From the NCBI RefSeq assembly GCF_004745485.1, contig NZ_RHFG01000004.1, positions 124,001-188,000 of the forward strand: 64,000 nucleotides of DNA. The letters run 5' to 3'. The translations under genes and the position numbers were made by a program. Each line of letters opens with the position of its first letter. The first letter of the stretch is position 1. The DNA comes from Brevibacterium sp. S22 (lineage in GTDB: Bacteria > Actinomycetota > Actinomycetes > Actinomycetales > Brevibacteriaceae). Shown piece by piece: positions 26,192 to 35,097 of this stretch. Under the pieces are notes generated by a model, which worked only from the letters and a program-made list of their open reading frames with translations, did no database searches and was not told the DNA's origin.

Positions 26192-27121
26192 TCAGTTCGC
26201 GGAGACCTCTTCCCGGGTCTGACTCACGACGACCTTTCGGCGCCTGCGTGTGCCGCGTGCCAGGGTCTTGAACACTCCGGTCGTCACGGCGACGCCGAGG
26301 AGCAGCAGGACTCCGCCGATGAGTTCGGCGCTGCTCGGCCGGTCTCCGAGCACGATCCAGGCGGAGATCACTCCGACCGGCGGGACGAGCAGCGAGAACG
26401 GTGCCACCTGGGAGGCCGGGAAGCGGGCGAGCAGCGAGTTCCAGATGACATAGCCGACCAGCGAGGCCAGCCCGGCGGTGTAGACGACCGAGGCGACGAC
26501 GCCCCAGGTCGGGTGCGTGAGAGCGTGGGCCACCTCGGCGGGTCCGTCGATGAGCGTCGACAGTGCGACCATCGGGATCGGGACGACGAGAGCCGACCAC
26601 ACGGTCATCTGAACACCGTTCGTACCGGGCTTCACACCGCGGGCGATGACATTGCCCGTCGCCCAGGACAGGGCAGCGCCGACGGCGACGAGGAACGCGA
26701 CGATCGGCACGGACGCCTGCAGGCTCAGGCCGATGACGGCCAGACCGACGAGACCGATGAGGATGCCGATGATCTGCCGGCGGCTCGGGATCTCGTGCAG
26801 CACGAGGGCTGCGACGATCACGGTGAACGCAGCTTGGATCTGGATGACGATCGAGGTCAGGCCGACTGGCAGACCGAGTGCCATCGAGGTGTAGAGAAGG
26901 CCGAACTGGCCGGCCGACATGAAGGTGCCGATGAGGAGGATACGGCCGAAGGAGCCGCGGGGAAAGCGGACGAAGAAGATCGCCGGCACCACGACGAAGG
27001 TGAAGCGGGCGGCGACGAGGAGCAGCGGCGGCCAGTCGCGGAGACCGAAGTCGATGAAGATGAAGTTGACGCCCCAGAGAACGACGACGAGGAGGGCGAG
27101 CATGTAGTGGACCGAGCGCAT
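26192..27121 (-). CDS. EamA/DMT-family transporter
   Basis: 309-residue drug/metabolite transporter with ten predicted helices in two EamA repeats. The first repeat starts MLALLVVVLWGVNFIFIDFGL, and a second, weaker repeat starts near residue 145. The conserved LLYTSMALGLPVGLTSIVIQ and the late PPVGVISAWIVLGDRPSSAELIG are family hallmarks. The C-terminal tail is basic (RGTRRRRKVV). It probably exports an amino acid or related metabolite. The gene is divergent from a LysR regulator with 71 bases between starts, so that regulator is its likely controller. Confidence 0.9.
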   Translation of the reverse strand: MRSVHYMLALLVVVLWGVNFIFIDFGLRDWPPLLLVAARFTFVVVPAIFFVRFPRGSFGRILLIGTFMSAGQFGLLYTSMALGLPVGLTSIVIQIQAAFTVIVAALVLHEIPSRRQIIGILIGLVGLAVIGLSLQASVPIVAFLVAVGAALSWATGNVIARGVKPGTNGVQMTVWSALVVPIPMVALSTLIDGPAEVAHALTHPTWGVVASVVYTAGLASLVGYVIWNSLLARFPASQVAPFSLLVPPVGVISAWIVLGDRPSSAELIGGVLLLLGVAVTTGVFKTLARGTRRRRKVVVSQTREEVSAN

Positions 27122-27180
27122 GACTCAAGCATTCCAGTCACGTCGTAAAAATTCCATTGAAAGTCTGTCCACTGTTTCAT

Positions 27181-27186
27181 TAAGAT
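27181..27186 (+). promoter_or_regulatory. -10 box of the LysR gene (leaderless start)
   Basis: TAAGAT, 6 nt before ATG 27193. The 71-base divergent region around it is AT-rich and would hold the LysR binding site. Confidence 0.5.
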
Positions 27187-27192
27187 AATTTG

Positions 27193-28110
27193 ATGATCGA
27201 TACTGTTGCACTCCGCACCCTCGTCGTCCTCGATTCGCTCGGATCGGTCACGGCGACAGCCGAGTCCTTAGGGTATACGCCGGCGGCGGTGAGTCATCAG
27301 CTGCAGAAGCTCTCGCGCTACCTCGGCGCTCCGGTGACCGAGCGGACGGGCCGCGGCATTGCGCTGACTCCGGTGGGCAGGGAACTCAGTCGGCGCGGGG
27401 CCGGCCTGCTGGAGGAGCTGGAGAGCCTTGAGACCGCCGCCCGGGCTCAGTCGGGTGAGCCGCGGGGACGGATCACGGTCGGCGGATTCTCGACGGGGAT
27501 CCGCGGACTGCTCGTGCCCGCTCTTCCGAGGTTGGCCGCCTCGGCGCCGGAACTGACCGTGACGAACATCGAGGAGGAGCCGGACGAGCTGATCGAGATG
27601 GTCACGGCAGGCCGAATCGACGCTTCCCTCATCTTCGGCTGGGATTCGTCCTCACTCCACCTGCCGGCGACCCTGATCTCGGAACGGGTCGCTGTGGATC
27701 GGGCCGATATCGTCATGCATCGCGATCATCGCCTGGCCACCAGCGCCGAGGTGACCCGCAGTGATCTGCTCGGGGAGATGTTCGTTTCGGCTCCGCGCAA
27801 TGCCGTGTGCCATCGGTGGCTGACGGCGCTGTTCGAGGAGCTGCACAGCAAGCCGCGGATCGACTATTGGGCCATCGAATACGACACGCAGATCGAGTTC
27901 GTGCGTGCCGTCGGGGCGTTGGCGCTGGTGCCGCGGTTGGGCAGGCCGCATCTGCCGTCCGATGTCGTCGCTGTGCCGCTGGATGATCCGAGCATTGCCC
28001 GCACGATCTCGCTGGTGTGGCGGAAATCGATGTCGGCCTCCCCCGCGATCGCCTTTCTGCTCGAGGAGATGAAGGCGATCGCGGGGAAGGCCGAGACGAT
28101 CAGTGCGTGA
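27193..28110 (+). CDS. LysR-family transcriptional regulator
   Basis: 305 residues. The N-terminal winged HTH is LRTLVVLDSLGSVTATAESL through AVSHQLQKLSRYLG. The effector-binding domain starts near 90 (GRITVGGFSTGIRGLLVPAL). It resembles regulators of small-molecule exporters. ATG 27193 is preferred over TTG 27190 because the TAAGAT box lies exactly six bases before the ATG. It is divergent from the EamA gene. Its stop lies 4 bases from the convergent gpmA stop with no hairpin between them. Confidence 0.9.
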   Translation: MIDTVALRTLVVLDSLGSVTATAESLGYTPAAVSHQLQKLSRYLGAPVTERTGRGIALTPVGRELSRRGAGLLEELESLETAARAQSGEPRGRITVGGFSTGIRGLLVPALPRLAASAPELTVTNIEEEPDELIEMVTAGRIDASLIFGWDSSSLHLPATLISERVAVDRADIVMHRDHRLATSAEVTRSDLLGEMFVSAPRNAVCHRWLTALFEELHSKPRIDYWAIEYDTQIEFVRAVGALALVPRLGRPHLPSDVVAVPLDDPSIARTISLVWRKSMSASPAIAFLLEEMKAIAGKAETISA

Positions 28111-28114
28111 GTCC

Positions 28115-28858
28115 TCAGCGCCCCTGGTTGGCGACCTGGCCGATGGCCGCTGCGGCCGCCGCAGGGTCGAGGTAGGTGCCTCCTGGGGTGACCGGGGTGA
28201 ATTCCTCGGTGAGTTCGTAGTGCAGCGGGATGCCGGTGGGGATGTTCAGCCCCGTGATGTCGGCATCGGAGATCCCGTCGAGGTGCTTGACCAAGGCGCG
28301 CAGTGAGTTGCCGTGGGCGGCCACGAGCACGGTCTTGCCGACGGTGAGCTCAGGAACGAGGGTGTCGTACCAGTAGGGAAGCAGACGGTCGATGACGTCG
28401 GCGAGGCATTCGGTGCGGGGCATCGCGTCGCCGAGGTTGGAGTAGCGGGCCTCGCCGGCCTGCGAGAACTCCGAGCTGTCGGCCAGGGCCGGCGGCGGGG
28501 TGTCGAAGGACCGGCGCCAGGTCATGAACTGCTCTTCGCCGAATTCGTCGCGGATCTCCTTCTTGTTCTTGCCCTGCAGTGCACCGTAGTGGCGCTCGTT
28601 GAGGCGCCAGCTGCGATGGACGTCGAGCCAGGACAGGTCGGCGGCTTCGAGGGCGATGTTCGCGGTGAGGATCGCGCGCTTGAGTCGTGAGGTGAAGACG
28701 ACATCGGGGATGAGGTCCACCTCGCGCAGGAGCTCACCAGCGCGCTGGCCTTCGGCACGGCCCTTGTCGGTCAGGGTCACGTCGACCCATCCGGTGAACA
28801 GATTCTTCTGGTTCCATTCGCTCTCGCCGTGGCGCAGCAGGATGAGGTTATACGTCAT
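28115..28858 (-). CDS. gpmA: 2,3-bisphosphoglycerate-dependent phosphoglycerate mutase
   Basis: 247-residue dPGM of glycolysis and gluconeogenesis. [20 protein letters not shown] carries the phospho-His, [11 protein letters not shown] and [16 protein letters not shown] the substrate loop, and [16 protein letters not shown] the second catalytic His. Linkage of gpm, senX3/regX3 and mshA is conserved in actinobacteria. CAAAAT lies 6 nt upstream of the ATG on the minus strand (28865-28870), a weak -10 candidate for a leaderless start. Confidence 0.96.
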   Translation of the reverse strand: MTYNLILLRHGESEWNQKNLFTGWVDVTLTDKGRAEGQRAGELLREVDLIPDVVFTSRLKRAILTANIALEAADLSWLDVHRSWRLNERHYGALQGKNKKEIRDEFGEEQFMTWRRSFDTPPPALADSSEFSQAGEARYSNLGDAMPRTECLADVIDRLLPYWYDTLVPELTVGKTVLVAAHGNSLRALVKHLDGISDADITGLNIPTGIPLHYELTEEFTPVTPGGTYLDPAAAAAAIGQVANQGR

Positions 28859-28978
28859 GGCCCCATTTTGGCATGACTGTTCAGATGAGGTCGCCGCCGC
28901 CCGTCGGCGACATTGTCCCGACCAGCTCGCGGAGTCTCAGCTTCTGGGCATGTGTCTCGAATGACAAAATGCGCGGAG

Positions 28979-28984
28979 TAGCCT
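28979..28984 (+). promoter_or_regulatory. -10 box of the BASS gene (leaderless start)
   Basis: TAGCCT, 6 nt before ATG 28991. No ribosome-binding site is present. Confidence 0.45.
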
Positions 28985-28990
28985 GGACAC

Positions 28991-30049
28991 ATGTCACGCA
29001 CGCCAGCACACCAGGCTTCCGGAAGCGCTGCCGCTCCCGCAGCCGATCGCAGTTCGATCATCGCCGTCACGGCTCTGCCCGTCCTCGTCGTCATCGCCGG
29101 GGTGCTCGGGTTTCTGCTGCCGGATGCCTTCACGCCTTTGGCGCCGTCGATCACGTGGGCGCTCGGTGTGGTCATGTTCTTCATGGGGCTGACCCTGACT
29201 CTCCCGGACTTCGCTCGCATCGCGAAGCGGCCGTGGATCGCCGCGCTCGGCGTCGTCACCCAGTTCGTGGCGATGCCGCTGCTCGGCCTCTTCGTCGTGA
29301 CCATCTACTCGCTTCCGCCCGAGATCGCCGTCGGAGTCATCCTCGTCGGCTGTGCTCCCGGCGGCACTGCGTCGAACGTCGTGACCTATCTGGCCAAGGG
29401 CGATACGGCGCTGTCGGTGTCGATCACGACCCTGTCGACTCTGCTCGCTCCGGTCCTCACTCCACTGCTGACTCTGTGGCTGGCCGGGTCCTATATGGAT
29501 GTGCCGTTCTGGTCGATGTTCGTCTCGATCTGCCAGACCGTGCTCGTGCCCGTCATCGTCGGCGTCGTCGTCCGCGTCTTCGCCTCGAGCTTCGTCGACA
29601 GGATCTCGCCGGTGCTGCCGTGGCTGGCTTCGATCTCCATCGCCTATATCGTGGCCATCGTCGTCGCCGGCTCGGCCGCGTCGATCGCCACTGCAGGGGT
29701 GCTCGTGCTGTTGGCAGTCGTCACACACAACGTGCTCGGGCTCGGCGTCGGATACGGGGTGGCCGCGGCCTGCCGCCTCGACACCCCGACGCGACGTGCG
29801 CTGTCGTTCGAGGTCGGGCTGCAGAACTCCGGACTGGCCTCGACCCTGGCCACCACGTACTTCTCACCCCTGGCAGCACTGCCCGGAGCGGTCTTCAGCG
29901 TGTGGCACAACGTCTCCGGCGCCCTGCTCGCCGCGATGTTCGCCCGTCGTCCCTACGGAAAACTGCCGGTCGATGCACCCGGCCAAGAACCCGCGGTCGC
30001 CGGAGCCACATCCGGTGGAGCCGCATCCGGTGGGGCCGCAGGCCGATGA
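28991..30049 (+). CDS. bile acid:sodium symporter (BASS) family transporter
   Basis: 352-residue membrane protein with about 9-10 helices. Family marks are MFFMGLTLTLPDFARI (first crossing region), GCAPGGTASNVVTYLAKGD and FEVGLQNSGLASTLA (second crossing region), which bind sodium and substrate in BASS proteins. Bacterial members move organic anions such as pantoate or 2-keto acids; the substrate here is unknown. The last 25 residues are Gly/Ala-rich. Its stop overlaps the next start (ATGA), tying it to an acetyltransferase. Confidence 0.9.
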   Translation: MSRTPAHQASGSAAAPAADRSSIIAVTALPVLVVIAGVLGFLLPDAFTPLAPSITWALGVVMFFMGLTLTLPDFARIAKRPWIAALGVVTQFVAMPLLGLFVVTIYSLPPEIAVGVILVGCAPGGTASNVVTYLAKGDTALSVSITTLSTLLAPVLTPLLTLWLAGSYMDVPFWSMFVSICQTVLVPVIVGVVVRVFASSFVDRISPVLPWLASISIAYIVAIVVAGSAASIATAGVLVLLAVVTHNVLGLGVGYGVAAACRLDTPTRRALSFEVGLQNSGLASTLATTYFSPLAALPGAVFSVWHNVSGALLAAMFARRPYGKLPVDAPGQEPAVAGATSGGAASGGAAGR

Positions 30050-30735
30050 CCGCTGAGGCAGCCGCGGGCAGAGGCTTCAACGGATTCGCCCCGGAGACCC
30101 TGGACCTGGCGGGCAGGACGTTCATCATCCGCCGTGCCACCGAATCCGATGTGCCCGCCCTCGTCGCGCTGCTGCGTGATGACGTGCTCGGAGCCGCCCG
30201 CGAGACCGGTGCTCAAACGGTCGACCATACGGGCGATGCTGCGGCCGGTTCCGCACCCGTCACCGACCCTGCGCCCCCCGACACCGAGGAGGCGGATCCT
30301 TATCCGCGGGCCTTCGGGCTCATCGACGCCGACCCCAATCAGCTCCTCGTCGCCATCACCGAATCAGCAGGCCAGGCTGACCCGGCGGGCCGGGTTGACA
30401 TCGCCGACCGGACCGAGTCAGCCGATCAGACCCGATCAGCAGGCCAGACTCACGACGTCTCGACCGTCGTCGGGACCCTGCAGCTGAGTCTGCTGCCCAG
30501 CCTGTCTCGCCGCGGTACGCTCCGACTGCAGATCGAAGCCGTGCGAGTCGGCCCCTCGGCTCAGGGCATCGGGCTCGGCACGGCGGTCTTCGAATGGGCT
30601 CACGAGTGCGGACGTCGCTTCGGCGCCGGACTCGTTCAGCTCACCACCGATAAGTCGCGCACCGGTGCTCAGCGCTTCTATGACCGGCTCGGCTATGTCG
30701 CCAGCCACGAGGGAATGAAACGGCCCCTCGACTGA
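30046..30735 (+). CDS. GNAT-family N-acetyltransferase
   Basis: 229 residues. The GNAT start is FIIRRATESDVPALVALLRD (about 26-45). The acetyl-CoA loop is VRVGPSAQGIGLGTAVFEWA, and RTGAQRFYDRLGYVASHEGM ends the fold. Between them, residues about 58-145 are a low-complexity insert with SADQ/SAGQ/ESAG repeats, so the fold is split. The ATG overlaps the BASS stop by 4 bases, so the transporter substrate and the acetylated molecule may be related. The substrate is unknown. Confidence 0.85.
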   Translation: MTAEAAAGRGFNGFAPETLDLAGRTFIIRRATESDVPALVALLRDDVLGAARETGAQTVDHTGDAAAGSAPVTDPAPPDTEEADPYPRAFGLIDADPNQLLVAITESAGQADPAGRVDIADRTESADQTRSAGQTHDVSTVVGTLQLSLLPSLSRRGTLRLQIEAVRVGPSAQGIGLGTAVFEWAHECGRRFGAGLVQLTTDKSRTGAQRFYDRLGYVASHEGMKRPLD

Positions 30736-30748
30736 CACTGGAGCGCCC

Positions 30749-31129
30749 TCACATCCACTTCACTCCGTCGACCTCGAATTCGCGGATCCGGTGGACGATC
30801 ATCTCGGTCAGCAGCTCGGTCGGAATCTCTCGGTCATACGGCAGTTTGATCGAGCCCTTACCGGTGACGAAATCCTGCAGACGATCAGCGAAGGCGTCTT
30901 TCGTGCTGGGAGTGAATACGACGTTCGCGTGTCTCTTGTACCCGGCGAACACGAACAGGATCGAACCGAGGGCGTAGGCGGGGCTGCCCCATTTGAGGCT
31001 CTCCTCGGCCTGCGGTGCGGCGACGCGGCTGAGCTCGCGCAGCCGGGTGAGGAAAGCTCGGTGTCGTTCGTCGTCGAACGAGGCGATGTATTCGTCGACG
31101 CTCGCCGGCTTGGAGGTGGCCGCACTCAT
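30749..31129 (-). CDS. DUF1801 (YdhG-like) protein
   Basis: 126 residues. The family pattern is VDEYIASFDDERHRAFLTRL, then APQAEESLKWGSPAYALGSI and NVVFTPSTKDAFADRL, with TGKGSIKLPYDREIP near the end. Function is unknown in general; the fold resembles iron-chaperone-like proteins. Its ATG overlaps the stop of the YbjN gene (ATGA), so the two are coupled. Confidence 0.85.
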   Translation of the reverse strand: MSAATSKPASVDEYIASFDDERHRAFLTRLRELSRVAAPQAEESLKWGSPAYALGSILFVFAGYKRHANVVFTPSTKDAFADRLQDFVTGKGSIKLPYDREIPTELLTEMIVHRIREFEVDGVKWM

Positions 31130-31842
31130 GGGCGCGGGCCCTGGCTCGGATCGTCAACAGAGCCCTTCGAAGCGCCCGGGACGGACTCCTCACCGGCTCC
31201 TTCACCCGCCTGACCGGCCCCATCACCTGCCCCCTCACCTGCCTGCCCGGCCCCATCACCTGCCTGCCCAGCCGCTTCGCTCTCTCGATCGGCCGACACC
31301 GCCGGAGGTTCGGCATCGGCCTCACCGAAGGTGCCGAGGAATTCGTTGTCGTCTCCGCTGAGCACCTTCTCGAAGGCAGAGAGGTTGCGCGTCGACTCGC
31401 CGCGGCCGACTCGCCAGGCCCATTCCTTCTTCATCCCGGTGAGGAAGCCGATGAGGAGGAGTTCGTTGAACGAGGAATCCGCTGTGGCCAGCATCGCCCC
31501 GAGCAGCTCGTCGAGGTCATCGAGCAGATGGTCACGCGGCACGCTCGCCCGCAGATAGACATCGCCGAGGCTGTCGATCGCGAACGAGACCGGTCCGGGT
31601 CTGAGGTTCTTCTGCAGCAACCACCGATTGAATTCGGCCGAGTTCTCGTCAGGATGACGGATGACGAACGCCTGCAGGTGAGCGGTGCGAGCGAAGACGC
31701 TGATCGCCACGTTCGTCTTGAGCTTCTTCTCCCCCGGCAGAGTGACGACGATCTCCGAGTCCTCGATCGAGTCGACTGGGACATCGCTGCTCTCGGCCCA
31801 GGTGCGCACTCCGGCCAGGATCGCCTCGGTGTCGGTGCTCAT
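31126..31842 (-). CDS. YbjN-domain protein
   Basis: 238 residues. A YbjN domain covers about 5-165 (HLQAFVIRHPDENSAEFNRW, YLRASVPRDHLLDDLDELLG). YbjN proteins have a chaperone-like fold with no known enzyme activity. The gene directly after mshA has the same identity in mycobacteria, so this is a conserved neighbour. The C-terminal 55 residues are a GQAGEGAG-type repeat from a tandem DNA repeat (31201-31275). It overlaps the DUF1801 start. Confidence 0.85.
   Translation of the reverse strand: MSTDTEAILAGVRTWAESSDVPVDSIEDSEIVVTLPGEKKLKTNVAISVFARTAHLQAFVIRHPDENSAEFNRWLLQKNLRPGPVSFAIDSLGDVYLRASVPRDHLLDDLDELLGAMLATADSSFNELLLIGFLTGMKKEWAWRVGRGESTRNLSAFEKVLSGDDNEFLGTFGEADAEPPAVSADRESEAAGQAGDGAGQAGEGAGDGAGQAGEGAGEESVPGASKGSVDDPSQGPRP
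31201..31275. repeat. GQAGEGAG-coding tandem repeat in the YbjN gene
   Basis: Imperfect copies of a CACCTGCCTGCCCGGCCCCAT-like unit encode the Gly/Ala/Gln/Glu tail of the YbjN protein. Confidence 0.6.
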
Positions 31843-31892
31843 GGTCTCACGCCTTTCGATCGGCTCTCATGCTCACCGCCGACTCTAGTCGC

Positions 31893-33263
31893 TCAGCACG
31901 CTCCGAGCGCTTCCGACCGCCGTGATGATGCACAGGAGCGCTCCGGCAGAGCGTCGAGGACTGCCGCGACGGTCCGGCCCCAGTCGAAGCGTTCGGCACG
32001 GTCGGCGGCGTGGCCGGCGAGTTCGGTCCGCAGGTCCGTGTCGTTGAGCAGAGTTTCGATCGCCGTCGCCCAGTGGTGCGGGTTGTGGTCGGCGATGAGC
32101 AGTCCCGAATGTCCGTGTTCGACGATCTCGGGGAGTCCTCCCACCGCCGAGGCGATCGCCGGCAGACCTGAGGCCGCGGCTTCGGCGGCGACGAGGCCGA
32201 AGGATTCGCTGCGGGAGGGCACGATGAGCACGTCCGCGGCCCGGTAGTAGTCGACGAGGAGGTGGGAGGGAACGGGCGGACGGACCTCGACGCTGGGTTC
32301 GCCTGCGATCGCTGTGGTCAGCTCCCGCAGATACGTCGAGGAGGGGCGGACGGCTCCCCCGCCTGCTTCGACGCCGACACCCGAGGCTGCGCCGAGGAGG
32401 ATTCCGCGGGTGCGGGACGCCAGATGCGGGTTGCGTTCATGCAGTTCAGCCAGGGCGTCGACGGCAACGTCGGTGCCTTTGATGAACTGCATGCGCCCGA
32501 CGTAGAGGATGATCGCCTCATCGTCGGCAAATCCCAGACGTTCGCGCGCCGCCGACTGCGAATCCGGCGTGTAGAGCGAATGGTCGACACCGGGCCGGGC
32601 GACGACGACCGAATCGGATTCGGCTTGGAGTTCGGTGATGAGATCGCGGCGTTCGGCAGGGGTGGCCGCGACGAGCAGATCCGCCTCGGCGGCGATGCGC
32701 GCTTCGGCCTCGAGCCGTTGGGGTCGTTCGTGGCTCGTATCCGAATCACGGTTCTTCACAGCGCCGATCGTGTGCATGCTCACCGCGATCGGCGCGCGGA
32801 CCTGCAATTCGTTCCCGAGCGCTGCACCGGTGGTGCCTGTGGAGCCGCTGGCCTTCTCGTGGGCACGCAGGGCCGCCTCGGCGGATATCCAATAGTGGGC
32901 CCAGATGAAGTCGGCGGCGCGGAAGTCGGGACGGTCATTGAGCAGCTCAGCGAGTTCGTCGATCGCATCGGCGAGCTCGTCCTTCGTCGTCGCACCGACC
33001 GGCAGGTGGTGGAGGGTGATGGCGTCGGTGATCTGCAGCTGTGCACTCATGCCCGCCTCGGCGTCGGTTCCCGCAGTTCCTCCGACTCGGCCGCTTCCCG
33101 TGCCGTCGAGGCCGCCGGGGTCGGCGGTGAACACGTCGACCCGATGTCCGGCCGCGGCGAGCGCGCGCACGGACTGGTCGACGTAGACGTTCATTCCTCC
33201 GGCGTCGCCCTGGCCGGGTTGGGCGGCGGGCGAGGTGTGGAGGGAGAGGACGGAGATGCGCAC
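31893..33263 (-). CDS. mshA: D-inositol-3-phosphate glycosyltransferase MshA (mycothiol synthesis)
   Basis: 456-residue GT4 glycosyltransferase that joins UDP-GlcNAc to inositol-3-phosphate, the first step of mycothiol. Marks: LHTSPAAQPGQGDAGGMNVY (acceptor site), RPGVDHSLYTP, ILYVGRMQFIKGTDVAVDAL (nucleotide-binding region) and SRSESFGLVAAEAAASGLP, the GT4 donor-site E-x7-E motif. The GTG start at 33263 is fixed by a TAGACT box exactly six bases upstream; there is no ribosome-binding site. The C-terminal 15 residues are not conserved. It supports the mycothiol-dependent mscR enzyme at 15525. Confidence 0.95.
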   Translation of the reverse strand: MRISVLSLHTSPAAQPGQGDAGGMNVYVDQSVRALAAAGHRVDVFTADPGGLDGTGSGRVGGTAGTDAEAGMSAQLQITDAITLHHLPVGATTKDELADAIDELAELLNDRPDFRAADFIWAHYWISAEAALRAHEKASGSTGTTGAALGNELQVRAPIAVSMHTIGAVKNRDSDTSHERPQRLEAEARIAAEADLLVAATPAERRDLITELQAESDSVVVARPGVDHSLYTPDSQSAARERLGFADDEAIILYVGRMQFIKGTDVAVDALAELHERNPHLASRTRGILLGAASGVGVEAGGGAVRPSSTYLRELTTAIAGEPSVEVRPPVPSHLLVDYYRAADVLIVPSRSESFGLVAAEAAASGLPAIASAVGGLPEIVEHGHSGLLIADHNPHHWATAIETLLNDTDLRTELAGHAADRAERFDWGRTVAAVLDALPERSCASSRRSEALGAC

Positions 33264-33269
33264 GGAGAC

Positions 33270-33275
33270 AGTCTA
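33270..33275 (-). promoter_or_regulatory. -10 box of mshA (leaderless start)
   Basis: TAGACT on the minus strand, 6 nt before GTG 33263. Confidence 0.55.
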
Positions 33276-33314
33276 GCCAACGACGGCGGTCGGGTGACTA
33301 GCCGAAGCCAGTGC

Positions 33315-34124
33315 CTAATCGAAGAACGTGCCGAGGATCCGGCGCACATCGTGACGTCCGCGCCACAGGATCGATCCGGCGGGAAGCACCTCGAGCCGTG
33401 AGGTCGGAATCGCCCGGTGGATGTCCTCGGCGACGGCGACCGGATGTGCCGGATCGTCTTCGTGGGTGAGCACGAGGACGTCGCCGGGGAAGGAACGCAG
33501 GTTCGCGGCGGTCGCCTCGGTGTCCGCGACGGCGATCTCCAAGGCGAGTCCGAGCCCGTCGGACATGTCCGTGCCGACGAGGTTCTCCGCCTTCGTCTTC
33601 GTCCACGCCCGAGCGGGAAGCATGTCGGCCACCTCGGCGGGTTCGCGAGAGAGCATGAGTTCGACGATTCCGTCGATGTCCTCATCCGCAACCAGACCAC
33701 GCAGTCGCTCCAGGTAGGAGCGGTTGGCGGCGGCCACCTCGGCGGGGAATCCGGTGAAGGAGGCGGGGAGGACGAGCGCGACCTTGTCGAGGCTGCGGGT
33801 GACGGGGTGGACGGTGCTCAGCAGGTGGAGCAGTCCGCCTGCGGACATCGAGACCCCCACTGCCCGGCTCGCCGAGGTGGTGCTCACGGCGTCGGCGAGG
33901 ACGTCGGCGATCTGCGGGTAGGTCCATCCGGGGCCGGGTGAGGGCCGACCGCCGTGGCCGGGCAGGTGGAGGAAGTGGCGGGTGCCTGTGATGCCGGTGC
34001 CGAAGGGGCGGGTGTCGCGGATCGCGCCGGCGAATCCGTGGCCGAAGAGGGTGTGCGGGTCGCCGGTTCCGAACGTGGCGATGAAGCCGGATTCGGGACC
34101 CGGCAGGTTGAGGTCTGTGCTCAT
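33315..34124 (-). CDS. alpha/beta hydrolase
   Basis: 269 residues of alpha/beta-hydrolase pattern. An oxyanion region is near LFGHGFAGAIRDTRP and HFLHLPGHGGR. The nucleophile elbow is GVSMSAGGLLHL (Ser near 93, S-x-S-x-G rather than strict G-x-S-x-G). A late DVLVLTHEDDPAHPVA would carry the catalytic Asp, with the final His in WRGRHDVRRIL. Substrate unknown. It lies 51 bases upstream of mshA and 30 bases downstream of the DUF2516 gene, all on one strand. Confidence 0.8.
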   Translation of the reverse strand: MSTDLNLPGPESGFIATFGTGDPHTLFGHGFAGAIRDTRPFGTGITGTRHFLHLPGHGGRPSPGPGWTYPQIADVLADAVSTTSASRAVGVSMSAGGLLHLLSTVHPVTRSLDKVALVLPASFTGFPAEVAAANRSYLERLRGLVADEDIDGIVELMLSREPAEVADMLPARAWTKTKAENLVGTDMSDGLGLALEIAVADTEATAANLRSFPGDVLVLTHEDDPAHPVAVAEDIHRAIPTSRLEVLPAGSILWRGRHDVRRILGTFFD

Positions 34125-34154
34125 ACGGTGAGTGTGATCAGCTGGTACGCGGCG

Positions 34155-34478
34155 TCAGCGGTGGCGGTTGCGATTGCGGTAGCGGGGGTCGACGGCGCGG
34201 ACCTTCGGGCGCACATCGGTGAGGTAGACGATGCCGGCGACGAGGGCGATGATGTTGAGGAAGATCATCCGCATGCCCATCGGAGGCAGGGCGATGAGAG
34301 CGAGCGCGAGCCCGACGCCGAGGAGGATGACCCAGAACTTCTTGCTCTGCTTGTCCACGGCACGGTAGTTCTCGTCCTTGAAGCGGAGGCAGTCGATGAA
34401 CGCCCACAGTTGGACGACGAAGGCGGCCACCGTCAGCGCGAGAAAGACGAGATTCTGAAAGCCCGCGATGTATTCCAT
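34155..34478 (-). CDS. DUF2516 membrane protein
   Basis: 107 residues with three hydrophobic helices (about 8-28, 48-66 and 70-88). The pattern VVQLWAFIDCLRFKDENYRA followed by KFWVILLGVGLA is the DUF2516 family seen near mshA in other actinobacteria. The C-terminus is Arg/Asn-rich (YRNRNRHR). Function unknown. Confidence 0.8.
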   Translation of the reverse strand: MEYIAGFQNLVFLALTVAAFVVQLWAFIDCLRFKDENYRAVDKQSKKFWVILLGVGLALALIALPPMGMRMIFLNIIALVAGIVYLTDVRPKVRAVDPRYRNRNRHR

Positions 34479-34587
34479 GGTCTCAGCCTAGCAATCCAGC
34501 GCTTTCGGGGCAGTTCCGGGCCGGAGATCCTCGGCAATTGCCCACCCGCGTCCCACGGCTTTCACAGTGGGCGGGAGAGGTCTCGGC

Positions 34588-35097
34588 TCAGAGGATCCCG
34601 GTCGTGCGGATGAGTGCGCACACGGCCATGCCGATGACCACGGCGAGCAGCATCGGCACCCGCAGGATCGCGGCGAGCACGCCGGCGCCGACCCCGATGA
34701 GACGGGCCGGGTCGGCGATGTCCTTGCCGTCGAAGACCGCGGTCGTCGCGAAGACGGCGCCGATGAGCACGACCGTGGCCCGGTCCATCCACATCGTCAC
34801 ACGCTCGGTCGAGTCTGCGGGTTCGGCTGATTCGGCTGATTCGGCTGAATGTTCCCCGATGCCGCCGGCTGGGTTCGCCTCGCGTCCGTCAGCCACCGCC
34901 GAGGCGGCCGATGGGGTGCGCTCGACCCTCACCGAGCCGGCCGATGAGGTGTGCCCGCCACTCGCCGAGGCGGCCGATGGGGCGCGTCGACGACCCTTCG
35001 TGGCAATGGCGGCCCCGACCTTCACTCCGGCGAAGCGCATGAGATAGGTTCCGAGGCTCAGCCCCGCAAGGGCGATGAGAAAACTGACGGCACTCAT
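34588..35097 (-). CDS. azlD: AzlD-like branched-chain amino acid exporter subunit
   Basis: 169 residues. It begins with an AzlD helix (FLIALAGLSLGTYLMRFAGV) and ends with the usual three-helix block (DRATVVLIGAVFATTAVFDG onward). Between them, residues about 36-98 are a low-complexity Ser/Ala/Glu/Gly insert with SAESAESAEPADS, coded in part by a 9-bp tandem repeat (34825-34850). That roughly doubles the cytoplasmic loop. AzlCD exports branched-chain amino acids or analogues. The ATG overlaps the azlC stop (ATGA). Confidence 0.88.
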   Translation of the reverse strand: MSAVSFLIALAGLSLGTYLMRFAGVKVGAAIATKGRRRAPSAASASGGHTSSAGSVRVERTPSAASAVADGREANPAGGIGEHSAESAESAEPADSTERVTMWMDRATVVLIGAVFATTAVFDGKDIADPARLIGVGAGVLAAILRVPMLLAVVIGMAVCALIRTTGIL